Origin: Syntrophorhabdaceae bacterium
GTDB taxonomy: Bacteria; Desulfobacterota; Syntrophorhabdia; Syntrophorhabdales; Syntrophorhabdaceae
Length of the DNA: 64,000 nucleotides
Direction of reading: 5' to 3'
Assembly (NCBI GenBank): GCA_026415675.1
Contig: JAOAGQ010000038.1
Span: 1 to 64,000 of the forward strand
How positions within the stretch are numbered: the stretch's first letter is position 1; every line of letters begins with the position of its first letter. A model generated the notes under the pieces. It did no database searches. It worked only from the letters and a program-made list of their open reading frames with translations, and was not told where the DNA came from. Both the position numbers and the translations under genes were made by a program. Positions 27,539-36,391 of this stretch are shown here, one piece after another.

Positions 27539-29146
27539 TTACTGATGGTCGCTCCATTTTCCGTATCTTTCTCTTAGAATCCTGTGGAGTATCTTTCCCG
27601 CGCCGCTCCTCGGCATATCCTCGTCTTTTATGAAGATCACGTTCTTAGGGACCTTATACCCTGCAATCTTTCCCCTGCAGAACTGTATAATCTCATCGGG
27701 GGTTGCGCTTTGACCTTCATGGAGGACAACGATAGCCGTAACCTGTTCTCCCCATTTTTCATGGGGTATACCTATAACGGCCACATCCTTCACCTTGGGA
27801 TGGCCCCCAACACAGTTCTCAACCTCGGAAGGATATACATTCTCCCCGCCGGTTATGATCATATTCGCCTTCCTGTCAACCAGCACATAGTAACCGTCCT
27901 CATCCCTGTATGCCATGTCTCCGGCACTGAAATATTCACCCTTCATCGCTTGAGCGGTCTTTTCAGGATCCTTCCAGTATTCCTCGAAGAGCATGGGGCT
28001 TCTCGAATATAGTTCTCCAACCACATTGGGTTCGGTAATGATGTTTCCATCCTCGTCGTAGAGTCTTATAATGTCGGAGCCTATAACCTCTCTCCCTATG
28101 GAGCCCAGTTTTGTGAGCTGTTCATGGGGTTTCAAGACTGTCACTATCCCTGCCTCTGTTGAGCCGTAGGCCTCATATAACTGGGAGTTGGGAAACATCT
28201 TCAAGATACCCAGTTTAGTATCCCTCCTCGCAGGTGCCGAGGAGCAGAGGAGCTTCTTTACACAGGAGACGTCGTATTTTGCTTTTACCTCATCGGGCAG
28301 GGCGAGCATCATGATATAATGGGTAGGGACCAGGGACGTAAATGTGATCTTGTGTTCTGCAAAGGTCTTCAATAGGTTCTCGGGGTTGAAGCTCACCATG
28401 TTATAGGCCATCACCGTTGCACCGACCCAGGTGTTCACAAAGGAATAGAAAAGAGAGTTTACATGGCAGCAAGGCATCACAAGGAGGGTTACATCATCGA
28501 AATTAAACTGGTGGTCGAATATCATGATATAGTACTGGGCAAACAACGATTCATGGGTCTTAACAACACCCTTTGGTTTTCCCGTTGTCCCTCCTGTGTA
28601 CATGATGACCCAAGGGTCTTCCCTCGTTACCCTCGTCTCAGGTTCATCGGGGCTGGCCGCCGCGATTGCATCCTCGTAAGAGATGTAACCATCATAATGG
28701 GGGTTATCGATAGCGAAGGAGACGTATTTCTCAACGGTGGGGAGATTTTTCTTCATCCCGTTCACCTGTTCAATCCAGGGAAAATCCTTACCGTCGGAGC
28801 CGTCTTTTCCGCCCTGAACTATAAAAACCTTTGCCTCACAATGGTTTATAATGTATTCCATCTCAACAGGGGCAAGTCGGAACATGATGGGGACGCATAT
28901 GAAACCACCCTTTGCGGCAGCGGCGTAGATCTCAAGCCATTCCACACAGTTGTAAGCAAGGACAGCGAACCTGTCCCCCTTTTTCATGCCCATATCCGCC
29001 AGTGCATTGGCAAGCCTGCAGGACCTCTCGTTCCACTCTTTAAACGTGTAAGATTTATAGAGGTCCTTGATGCCGATTTTGTTCGGCCACTTGAAGGCAT
29101 TCACCCTCAAAACATCTTTAGCCGTTAACCAGTTTCCATTCTTCAT
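27539..29146 (-). CDS. AMP-forming acyl-CoA synthetase (fatty/aromatic acid-CoA ligase family)
   Basis: A 535-residue ANL-superfamily ligase that activates a carboxylic acid to its CoA thioester via an acyl-adenylate. P-loop YTGGTTGKPKG, YGSTEAG (A4), YFSAGDMAYRDEDGY with the adenylate Asp, and the hinge/catalytic region ending PRSGAGKILHR (catalytic Lys). Substrate cannot be read from sequence. GGGAGGT precedes the ATG. It lies downstream of glcD and glcF in the same orientation, so the acid it activates may come from, or feed, the 2-hydroxyacid oxidation step. Confidence 0.88.
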   Translation of the reverse strand: MKNGNWLTAKDVLRVNAFKWPNKIGIKDLYKSYTFKEWNERSCRLANALADMGMKKGDRFAVLAYNCVEWLEIYAAAAKGGFICVPIMFRLAPVEMEYIINHCEAKVFIVQGGKDGSDGKDFPWIEQVNGMKKNLPTVEKYVSFAIDNPHYDGYISYEDAIAAASPDEPETRVTREDPWVIMYTGGTTGKPKGVVKTHESLFAQYYIMIFDHQFNFDDVTLLVMPCCHVNSLFYSFVNTWVGATVMAYNMVSFNPENLLKTFAEHKITFTSLVPTHYIMMLALPDEVKAKYDVSCVKKLLCSSAPARRDTKLGILKMFPNSQLYEAYGSTEAGIVTVLKPHEQLTKLGSIGREVIGSDIIRLYDEDGNIITEPNVVGELYSRSPMLFEEYWKDPEKTAQAMKGEYFSAGDMAYRDEDGYYVLVDRKANMIITGGENVYPSEVENCVGGHPKVKDVAVIGIPHEKWGEQVTAIVVLHEGQSATPDEIIQFCRGKIAGYKVPKNVIFIKDEDMPRSGAGKILHRILRERYGKWSDHQ

Positions 29147-29212
29147 AAACCTACCTCCCTTTAATTATATTCTTTGCTAACCAATGGTCATCACATAAAA
29201 TTTCTGACCCAT

Positions 29213-30484
29213 CTATCCCTCAACAAGTTCTAAAAGGTGGTAAACCTTCTGGGGCATCTTGTTCCTCAGGGCATTATCGATTAGGTTGATCATACATCCA
29301 GGGCATGCGGTAACCACGATGTCCGCCCCTGTAGCCTTAATACCGTTCATCTTCTTATCTGCTATTTTCTTTGTAAGATCATAGTGGTATACACTGAAGG
29401 AGCCTCCCATCCCACAACACAGGTCCGCATTCGGCATCTCTACATATTTCAAACCCTTCAGGGATTTCAAAATCGCCCTGGGCTGGTCTTTTATATTCTG
29501 GTATCGTATGAGATGGCAGGGGTCATGCCATGTCGCCACTTTCCCTTCAAACTCCTTCTTTAATGTCAGTTCCTCCGGTTTTACATTGAGAATGTTGATG
29601 ATGAACTCCAAGCTGTCCTTCACCTTTTTCTCAAAGGCCTCGTATCTTTTCTGCTCCTCTTCGTTGTCGGGGAGATATTTCTGGTAATCCTTAAGGGTTG
29701 AACTGCAGGTACCGCAGGCGGTGATCACATATTCCACATCATCGAAGGCCTTGATATTAGCGTTTGCAAGGTAACGGCCTGTCTCAAAATCACCGCTGAA
29801 GTATATAGCAGCACCGCAACAATTCTGTGCCTCAGGGACGACCACCTCCACCCCTCTCTTTGTGAGGAAGTCTATGAGTTTTAGCCCCAACTCAGGATAG
29901 ACAAAGTCTGTGGCACACCCCATAAAAAAACCTACCCTCATCTTTGGGGTCTCACCATTTTGGGGTTTATACACAGGTTTTACCATATCCCTTAGAAAGG
30001 TTTTTGCAAGGGAAGGGATGTTCCTGCCCTTACCTAAAGCCTTTAAAAAGTCGGGGAGGTGCCTTATGTTACCTTCTGTCTTCGGGAGGAGCCATTGAAA
30101 AGCCTTTGCAAGTCTTAAGTATCTACCAAAGGCCTTCCTATCTGCCATCACCTTCCGGAAGGCAAAGTTCTTTACAAAACCCAGACCTTTCTCCTTCACC
30201 ATCTGGGCCCTGGCCCCTACCACAACCCTGTCTATCTGGGCTTTGGCAGGACAGTTGGCAACACACCTCTTGCAGAGGAGACACTTCCCTATAATCTCCG
30301 CCATCTCCGGGGTGAACTCCTGCTCCCCTTTTATGGCGAGCTTTGTGAGGTAGTTCTTCCCCCTTGCAACGGCTGTTTCGACCTTCTCCTCCTGGTAAAC
30401 GGGGCAGAAGAAACTACAGAAACCACACTTCATACATTGATCTGCAAACTTTTCAATTTTTTTCAACTCCTTTAGATCTTTCAA
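29213..30484 (-). CDS. glcF: GlcF-like iron-sulfur subunit of a 2-hydroxyacid (glycolate/D-lactate) dehydrogenase
   Basis: A 423-residue protein with two N-terminal [4Fe-4S] ferredoxin motifs (CMKCGFCSFFCP and CLLCKRCVANCP), then two CCG domains (NCCGAA...ACGTC and LCCGMGGSF...ACPGC) like those of HdrB/HdrD and GlcF. It should carry electrons from the flavoprotein GlcD toward the quinone pool or another acceptor. The TTG at 30484 has AGGGGG about 8 bases upstream. It lies 19 bases downstream of glcD. Confidence 0.9.
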   Translation of the reverse strand: MKDLKELKKIEKFADQCMKCGFCSFFCPVYQEEKVETAVARGKNYLTKLAIKGEQEFTPEMAEIIGKCLLCKRCVANCPAKAQIDRVVVGARAQMVKEKGLGFVKNFAFRKVMADRKAFGRYLRLAKAFQWLLPKTEGNIRHLPDFLKALGKGRNIPSLAKTFLRDMVKPVYKPQNGETPKMRVGFFMGCATDFVYPELGLKLIDFLTKRGVEVVVPEAQNCCGAAIYFSGDFETGRYLANANIKAFDDVEYVITACGTCSSTLKDYQKYLPDNEEEQKRYEAFEKKVKDSLEFIINILNVKPEELTLKKEFEGKVATWHDPCHLIRYQNIKDQPRAILKSLKGLKYVEMPNADLCCGMGGSFSVYHYDLTKKIADKKMNGIKATGADIVVTACPGCMINLIDNALRNKMPQKVYHLLELVEG

Positions 30485-30503
30485 GCCAAATCCCCCTTCT
30501 AAT

Positions 30504-31883
30504 TTAATCCCATATCTTTCCAGGATTCATGATATTGTTTGGATCGAGAAGCGCCTTGATCTTCTTCATGAGTTCAACAGCTACAGGATCCATCGTCCTC
30601 CTGAAAAACTTCTGCTTTTCGAGACCTATCCCATGTTCCCCTGATAAAACCCCTCCTAATTCAACGGCACTTTCAATGATCTCCTCTATCGCCTTTACCG
30701 CCCTCTCGTAGTGCTCCTTGTTCTTGATATCCGTCAGTACAGAAGGATGGAGGTTCCCGTCCCCTGCATGCCCCAGGACACAGTTCTCCATATCGTATTT
30801 TTTCGAAATCTCCTTGACCTTTCTTATCAAGGCAGGGATATTTCCCCTCGGTACGGTGACATCTTCGGATAGTACGGTAGGGGCCTTTCCGAAGACTGCG
30901 GCAAACCCTGCCCTTCTTGCCATCCAGTATTTATTCGCCTCGTCCTGATCTTTCGCTACCCTTACATCTATCGCGCCATATTTCTTTGTAATCTCCACTA
31001 TTTTTTCCGTCTCTTTCTCTACCGCCTCGGGGATCCCGTCACACTCAAAGAGAAGGACCGCATCCGCATCTTTTGGAAGACCGAGGGGCATCATCTCCTC
31101 GATCCTGTTGATTACCCAGTTGTCGAGGAGCTCTATCTTCGCCGGTATCACCCCGTTCTCCAACACCCTGAATACGCTTTCCCCGGCCATTGCCACGTCG
31201 TTATAAACCGCCATAGAGGTCTTTCGTGCCTGAGGTAGTGGATTCAGTTTCAGTTCTGCCTTTGTGATAACCCCGAGGGTACCTTCTGAACTTATGAAAA
31301 GGTGGAGGAGATCATAACCAACCACATTTTTTATGGTTCTTCCCCCTAAATTCACGATCTCCCCTGTCGGGAGTACCACCTGGAGGCCAAGGATATACTG
31401 CTTTGTCACCCCATACTTAACACAGGCAGGACCACCGGCGTTTTCAGCTATGATGCCTCCTATCGTTGCCCCAAAGAAGCTCTGTGGGTCCGGAGGAAAA
31501 AAAAGACCATCACTTGCAAGCCTCAACGTTAGATCCTGGAGTACAACGCCTGGCTCAACGGTTGCGGTAAGATTCTCCTTGTCGATCTTCAATATGTTGT
31601 TCATCTTGGTCGTACACAAGACGATCCCTCCCAGCCAGGGAACGGATCCTCCACTTACGTTTGTACCACCTCCCCTCGGTGTAACAGGCACTTTCTCCCT
31701 GTTGGCCAGTTTTACAATCTCCGAAATCTCTTCTGCGGTCTTAGGGAAGACAACGACATCGGGCTCGTGGACCCAGTTTGTGGTGCCGTCGTAGGAGTAT
31801 GCCTTTTTTGCTTCCGGGGTGGTTAGTACCTGTTCGTTTCCCACAATTTTCTGTAATTCTGTCAAAACTGATTCTTTTATCAT
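30504..31883 (-). CDS. glcD: GlcD-like FAD-linked oxidase (glycolate/D-lactate dehydrogenase catalytic subunit)
   Basis: A 459-residue flavoprotein. The PCMH-type FAD domain has VTPRGGGTNVSGG near residue 65 and the stretch GGIIAENAGGP. The C-terminal FAD-oxidase domain includes CVLGHAGDGNLHP and SGEHGIGLEKQ, containing metal/substrate-contact histidines of this family. The ATG at 31883 has GGGGG 5 bases upstream; a TTG at 31901 is rejected. It heads the glcD-glcF-acyl-CoA ligase operon, with a good promoter at 31933-31962. Confidence 0.92.
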   Translation of the reverse strand: MIKESVLTELQKIVGNEQVLTTPEAKKAYSYDGTTNWVHEPDVVVFPKTAEEISEIVKLANREKVPVTPRGGGTNVSGGSVPWLGGIVLCTTKMNNILKIDKENLTATVEPGVVLQDLTLRLASDGLFFPPDPQSFFGATIGGIIAENAGGPACVKYGVTKQYILGLQVVLPTGEIVNLGGRTIKNVVGYDLLHLFISSEGTLGVITKAELKLNPLPQARKTSMAVYNDVAMAGESVFRVLENGVIPAKIELLDNWVINRIEEMMPLGLPKDADAVLLFECDGIPEAVEKETEKIVEITKKYGAIDVRVAKDQDEANKYWMARRAGFAAVFGKAPTVLSEDVTVPRGNIPALIRKVKEISKKYDMENCVLGHAGDGNLHPSVLTDIKNKEHYERAVKAIEEIIESAVELGGVLSGEHGIGLEKQKFFRRTMDPVAVELMKKIKALLDPNNIMNPGKIWD

Positions 31884-31932
31884 TAACGCCCCCTGTTCCA
31901 AAAAAAATTAAAAACAACACTTATTTCAGTTT

Positions 31933-31962
31933 CTTATATCCTTTTATTTCTATGTTTGTCAA
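31933..31962 (-). promoter_or_regulatory. Promoter of the glcD-glcF-ligase operon
   Basis: Minus-strand perfect TTGACA (31962-31957), 18-base spacer, TATAAG (31938-31933, 5/6). Its -35 overlaps the -35 of the divergent AEC-transporter promoter. Confidence 0.7.
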
Positions 31963-31984
31963 GAAAATATACCACTTTTATATC
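31956..31984 (+). promoter_or_regulatory. Putative promoter of the AEC transporter gene
   Basis: TTGTCA (31956-31961), 17-base spacer, TATATC (31979-31984). The -35 shares bases with the glcD -35. No ribosome-binding site precedes the ATG at 32013. Confidence 0.45.
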
Positions 31985-32012
31985 AAAAAATTGTATACCA
32001 TATTATTAACAC

Positions 32013-32933
32013 ATGATAAATCTGATAGAGACCATAGCCCCCATCTTTCTCATAATCCTTTTTGGGACACTCCTCAAAAGGATGGGTTTCTTGAGTCCCC
32101 AGTTCATATCCGATGCGAATAGATTCGTTTTTCTATTCCCCCTGCCCTTTATGATATTTACAGGGATCGTAAAATCACAGATAAAGGATATCGCTTATGC
32201 CTCTGCCTTTTCTATCGTCCTGTCCACCTTGATTATCTTCATCATCTCCTTTTTGGTAGGTCTCTCTTTAAAACTTAAAGGGGGAAGGCTCGCAACATTC
32301 ATTCAAACAACATTCCACGGCAATGTATCCTATATAGGGCTCGCCGTAATATTTTTCATGCTGGGGGAAGAGGGTTTAAAAAAGGGTACTTTCCTCATCG
32401 GCATACTGATACTATTGAACAATGTACTGGCAATAGGGGTCCTCTCCTGGACATCGGTAAACAGGAGAAACATCTCTGACCTCATAATCCCTGTCATCAA
32501 AACACCTGTTGTCTTTGCTACCTTTCTGGGCATCGTTTTCTTATATCTACGCATCCCGATACCATCGATGTTTATGAAAAGCATAAGTATTGTTGCCAAT
32601 ATCGCCCTCCCTATGGCTTTACTGATCATCGGTGCATCGATCACATTGAAAGCAGTGAAAAAGGTCTTCCTTGTCGCATCCCTATCCTCTATTATAAAGC
32701 TTTTTCTATTACCCTCCCTCGCAATGGTCATCTATTCGTACTTTTCTCTCCCTTATAAAGAAATCTGGCCTGGCATCATACTACTTGCCACGCCTACGGC
32801 AACGACCTCATATATCCTCGCCCGAGAGATGGAAGGAGACGGGGAGCTCGCCTCGAGTATAGTTGCCCTTTCGACCATCATATCCCCCCTTACATTCATT
32901 TTATGGGGTTATATCCTTGGCCGATTTTCGTAA
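32013..32933 (+). CDS. AEC-family membrane transporter (auxin efflux carrier/malate-permease type)
   Basis: A 306-residue inner-membrane protein with about ten hydrophobic segments in the AEC pattern (PIFLIILFGTLLKRMGFL at the start; FHGNVSYIGLAV and LATPTATTSYILAREM as the conserved crossover-like segments). Family members move organic acids such as malate, lactate or malonate. It is divergent from glcD, so transport of the hydroxyacid oxidised by GlcDF is a reasonable guess. The ATG lacks a Shine-Dalgarno sequence. Confidence 0.83.
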   Translation: MINLIETIAPIFLIILFGTLLKRMGFLSPQFISDANRFVFLFPLPFMIFTGIVKSQIKDIAYASAFSIVLSTLIIFIISFLVGLSLKLKGGRLATFIQTTFHGNVSYIGLAVIFFMLGEEGLKKGTFLIGILILLNNVLAIGVLSWTSVNRRNISDLIIPVIKTPVVFATFLGIVFLYLRIPIPSMFMKSISIVANIALPMALLIIGASITLKAVKKVFLVASLSSIIKLFLLPSLAMVIYSYFSLPYKEIWPGIILLATPTATTSYILAREMEGDGELASSIVALSTIISPLTFILWGYILGRFS

Positions 32934-32980
32934 GCTCTCATTTTTAAAGGGGGGTACCTGATGACAAAGACGGAATAGTC

Positions 32981-33009
32981 TTGACTTTTTAATGGGTTTT
33001 CATTATTAT
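32981..33009 (+). promoter_or_regulatory. Promoter of the initiator tRNA gene
   Basis: TTGACT (32981-32986), 17-base spacer, TATTAT (33004-33009). Transcription would start about 8 bases before the mature tRNA 5' end. Confidence 0.75.
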
Positions 33010-33023
33010 ATAACACTCTCGAC

Positions 33024-33100
<77 letters not shown>

Positions 33101-33144
33101 ATTTTTTATATAATTTAGAACCAATATTTTTTGGACTCTCAAAT

Positions 33145-35445
33145 CTATGTTTTACTTAAAATGGTATTAATTTTTGAGAGGAGCTCCTTAGGGACTATGG
33201 GTTTAGACAAGAAATTTATCTCTTCATTCCCAATCCCTTTGTCGAGGACCACATCCCCGGTGTAGCCGCTTGTAAAGATCACCTTTATTTCGGGATTGAA
33301 TCTTTTTATTTCGTCATACACCTCTCTACCGTTTTTCTTCGGCATCACAGTATCGAGGAGGAGGAGATCTATCCCGGGGTGTGTTTTAAATTTTTCTATC
33401 GCATCCTCTCCATCGATTGCGGTAATCGTCGTGTAACCGAAGTCGTTTAAGACCTTTGCGATAAGGTTTCTAACTTCGTCATTGTCCTCGGCAATAAGTA
33501 TATTCCCTTTACCCCCGGTCATCAGTGTTTCGTTATGCCTTCTATCATCTGTATGTTCATCAATGGCCAAAGGGAGATAGATGTTGAATGTGGTGCCCTT
33601 ACCGGGTTCGCTCTGAAGGTCTATATAGCCTTTATGCTGTGTGACTATTCCGTATATTGTCGATAATCCAAGACCTGTACCTTTTCCCACCTCTTTGGTG
33701 GTAAAAAAAGGATCAAATATCTTCTCTTTGGTCTTCTCGTCCATCCCTATCCCTGTATCGGTGACGGAAATAAGGGCGTATTTTCCCGGTTCACCAAAAC
33801 CGAAGGCATGGGGGAATCTATTCGTGTATTCAACAACTTCTGTCTTTATAGTTAGCTTGCCCCCCCTTGGCATCGCATCCCTGGCGTTTGTAACGAGATT
33901 GAAGAGTATCTGGTCTATCTGGGAAGAGTCGCCGATTACGGTGATTTCCTCCTCTGTGAGGTCCGTCTCGAAGGCTATGTCTTCCGTGAGGAGTCTTTTG
34001 AGGAGTTTGTTAGTCGTGGATATGACATGGTTTAGCTTTATCGGCTTTAAGTTGATAGGTTTTTTTCTACTGAAGGCGAGTAGACTCTCTGTGAGGCTTG
34101 CCGCCTTATTCGAGGCATTTAATATCTGGTCCACATACTCTCTAAGAGGGTTTAATGGATCGAGTTGCATCTGCATGATTGTACTATATCCGATCAGTGC
34201 CGTTAGGATATTATTCAGGTCATGGGCTATGCCTCCGGCAAGGGTCCCTATCGCCTCCATCTTTGAGGCCTGACGGAGTTGTGTTTCGAGCTTCTTTCTC
34301 TCTGTAATATTCTCCATGATCCCCTCTATCTGATGGGGGTTTTTATGTTCATCAAAGATCATCTGTACTTTTAATTCCACCCATATCGCCGAACCGTCAT
34401 TTCTCTTCAAACGGGTCTCCAACGAATAGGGATTTGATATATGGTTAAGTTGCATCTTCCAGAATTCAAAATCATCTCTATCTATGAAAGTGCCGATAAG
34501 ATCCATGGGCAATAGGGGCTCAGTTTCCGTAAAACCGAGCATTTTAAAAAAGGCTGTGTTTCCATCATAAACCATACCGTCGAGGGAACAGATGAAAAGC
34601 CCTACAGGCACCCTGTCGAAGAGCCTCCTGAACTTCATCTCCGCTTCTTTCGCTTCCCTTATGTGTCTTGCCCGGGCAAGGGTAAGCCTAACGGCACTCG
34701 ATAAACGGCTGAAATGGCCTTTCTTTTTTAAGACATAGTCATCGAGACCGGCCCTCATGGCATCGATCGCGATCTCTTCGCTCCCCGAACCTGTAAACAT
34801 CACCACAGGACACATAGGCCATCTCGCTTTGATGAGTTTTAAAACGTTTAGGCCGTTGGTCCATTTAAGGTCATAGTCTGTTATTACAATACTGTATTCC
34901 CCCTTGTTTAAGGCCTGTTCAAGCTCATCCTGGGAGCCTGCCTGTACAATCTCTATCTCGGGGAATTCCGACTTTAAATGGCTTATGGCGAGTCTTCTTA
35001 TGTCGGGGTCATCATCTATCAAAAGTGTTTTAGGGTTATTTTCTACGGGCTTCGCATATATATCGATGATCTCTTTCAGGGATTCAAATGATATAGGTTT
35101 GATAAGGTAGCTATTTGCCCCCAGTTCATACGCCTTTTGTATATCCTCCGTTGTATCAGAGGAGGTGAGCATCACAATGGGTAGGTTTTTGAACCGTACG
35201 TCCTTTCTCGCCCACATAAGGACTTCGTGGCCCGATTTATAAGGCATATAGAGGTCAAGGAGAAGTAAAACCGGAAGGGGAAATTTCTCCCTGTCGTTAA
35301 ATTCCCCTTTACCCTCAAGGTATGAAACCGCCTGTTGTCCATCCGTCACAACCTGAAGGTGGTAATTGAACCTTCCTTTCTGAAAGAGCCTCTTTACTAT
35401 TCGGACTGTGACAGGATCATCCTCGGCAAGAAGGATGGTAGGCAT
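33145..35445 (-). CDS. Hybrid sensor histidine kinase with three receiver domains (REC-REC-PAS-HisKA-HATPase-REC)
   Basis: A 766-residue cytosolic signalling protein without membrane segments. Order: receiver 1 (1-130, Asp in LLLDLYMP), receiver 2 (about 138-260, Asp in VITDYDL), PAS domain (about 270-390), HisKA with phospho-His in GGIAHDLNNIL (about 405), HATPase with DTGIGM and KGTGLGLST, and a terminal receiver 3 (about 645-766, LLLDTVMP). The architecture suggests a phosphorelay hub taking input from other kinases via the first receivers. No output regulator lies next to it. AAAGGGGGG precedes the ATG. Confidence 0.92.
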   Translation of the reverse strand: MPTILLAEDDPVTVRIVKRLFQKGRFNYHLQVVTDGQQAVSYLEGKGEFNDREKFPLPVLLLLDLYMPYKSGHEVLMWARKDVRFKNLPIVMLTSSDTTEDIQKAYELGANSYLIKPISFESLKEIIDIYAKPVENNPKTLLIDDDPDIRRLAISHLKSEFPEIEIVQAGSQDELEQALNKGEYSIVITDYDLKWTNGLNVLKLIKARWPMCPVVMFTGSGSEEIAIDAMRAGLDDYVLKKKGHFSRLSSAVRLTLARARHIREAKEAEMKFRRLFDRVPVGLFICSLDGMVYDGNTAFFKMLGFTETEPLLPMDLIGTFIDRDDFEFWKMQLNHISNPYSLETRLKRNDGSAIWVELKVQMIFDEHKNPHQIEGIMENITERKKLETQLRQASKMEAIGTLAGGIAHDLNNILTALIGYSTIMQMQLDPLNPLREYVDQILNASNKAASLTESLLAFSRKKPINLKPIKLNHVISTTNKLLKRLLTEDIAFETDLTEEEITVIGDSSQIDQILFNLVTNARDAMPRGGKLTIKTEVVEYTNRFPHAFGFGEPGKYALISVTDTGIGMDEKTKEKIFDPFFTTKEVGKGTGLGLSTIYGIVTQHKGYIDLQSEPGKGTTFNIYLPLAIDEHTDDRRHNETLMTGGKGNILIAEDNDEVRNLIAKVLNDFGYTTITAIDGEDAIEKFKTHPGIDLLLLDTVMPKKNGREVYDEIKRFNPEIKVIFTSGYTGDVVLDKGIGNEEINFLSKPIVPKELLSKINTILSKT

Positions 35446-35506
35446 AATCCCCCCTTTATATTAGGTTAGTTAAGAAAAAGGTGCCATTAGATAAAAAAAC
35501 CTCCAC

Positions 35507-36352
35507 TCACTTCTTCAGTTGCCTACAGTAATTCATATAACGGCGGGACCTTAGGTCCTTCCCCATTAAAAGGTCTGTGGCGAGTATATAGGGTCTCACT
35601 ATTTTAACATTCACGATGGCGGCGGTTAAACCAGAGGCTATTGCGAGAGAAAGGAAGGGGATGTTTATGAATGACCTATTGGGCATACCGAAGGAGATAT
35701 TGCTTGCCCCAAGTACGGTGTTTACCCCGAACCCCTTTTTGACCGCCTCGATAGCCTGAAAGGTAATCAACGCAGCCTTATTATTTACCCCAACCGATTC
35801 GGCAAGGCAGTCTATTATCACATCCTCTTTTTTTATCCCCGTATGCTCTGCATAGTCTATAATCTTCCCTGCTATTTCCACCCTTTTACTCGGATTGTTC
35901 GGTATTCCCGCTCCGTCCGAGGCCATGGCAATAACGGATGTATCGTATTTTTTCACAAGGGGCATGATCTCATCGAGTAACGGCTGTTCTCCTGTTACAG
36001 AGCTTACTATAGGCCTGCCACAACCGAGCTTAAGGGCGTTCTCAAGGGCTGTTACGTTTCGACTTTCAAGGCACAAAGGGACATCGACGGTGTTCATCAC
36101 CGCTTCAACTGCCTTTGGGAGTAGAACGGTCTCGTCTACCCCAAAGGCATTAACATTTATTATAAGAATATCGGCTCCTGCCTCAACCTGGGCGAGGGCC
36201 TCATCACAGATAGGCTTTAGATCCCCTGAAAGCAGGGCATCTTTAATCGGTCCTTTACCAAAGGGGTTTATCCTCTCGCCGATAAGAACAGTAGGCTGAT
36301 TCTCCCCTATGACAACCTCTTTCCCCTTTGGACTTCTCACAACGGTATTCAT
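35507..36352 (-). CDS. Methyltetrahydrofolate:corrinoid methyltransferase-like pterin-binding protein (MT-II/MtrH-AcsE type)
   Basis: A 281-residue TIM-barrel pterin-binding protein. It has IGERINPFGKGPIKDAL at the start, ADILIINVNAFGVDE (pterin-contact Asn/Asp), PLCLESRN, NSV-like IVSSVTGE, and LGASNISFGMPNR, as in methyl-H4folate methyltransferases. Probable role: moves the methyl group between the corrinoid protein encoded in the same operon and tetrahydrofolate. Two adjacent ATGs occur (36355, 36352); the second has the better 5-base spacing to GGAGG. Last gene of the operon. Confidence 0.87.
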   Translation of the reverse strand: MNTVVRSPKGKEVVIGENQPTVLIGERINPFGKGPIKDALLSGDLKPICDEALAQVEAGADILIINVNAFGVDETVLLPKAVEAVMNTVDVPLCLESRNVTALENALKLGCGRPIVSSVTGEQPLLDEIMPLVKKYDTSVIAMASDGAGIPNNPSKRVEIAGKIIDYAEHTGIKKEDVIIDCLAESVGVNNKAALITFQAIEAVKKGFGVNTVLGASNISFGMPNRSFINIPFLSLAIASGLTAAIVNVKIVRPYILATDLLMGKDLRSRRYMNYCRQLKK

Positions 36353-36391
36353 CATCTCCTCCGTACATATTACGTCTATTTATGTGTTCCC

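Noticed and set aside
28463-29128. A 221-codon plus-strand frame inside the acyl-CoA ligase region
   Set aside because: Antisense to a ligase with all catalytic motifs; no start signal or domain.
35470-35495. Sigma-54-like TGGCAC before the hybrid kinase gene
   Set aside because: TGGCAC is present on the minus strand, but the -12 element reads TCTTA and lacks the essential GC.
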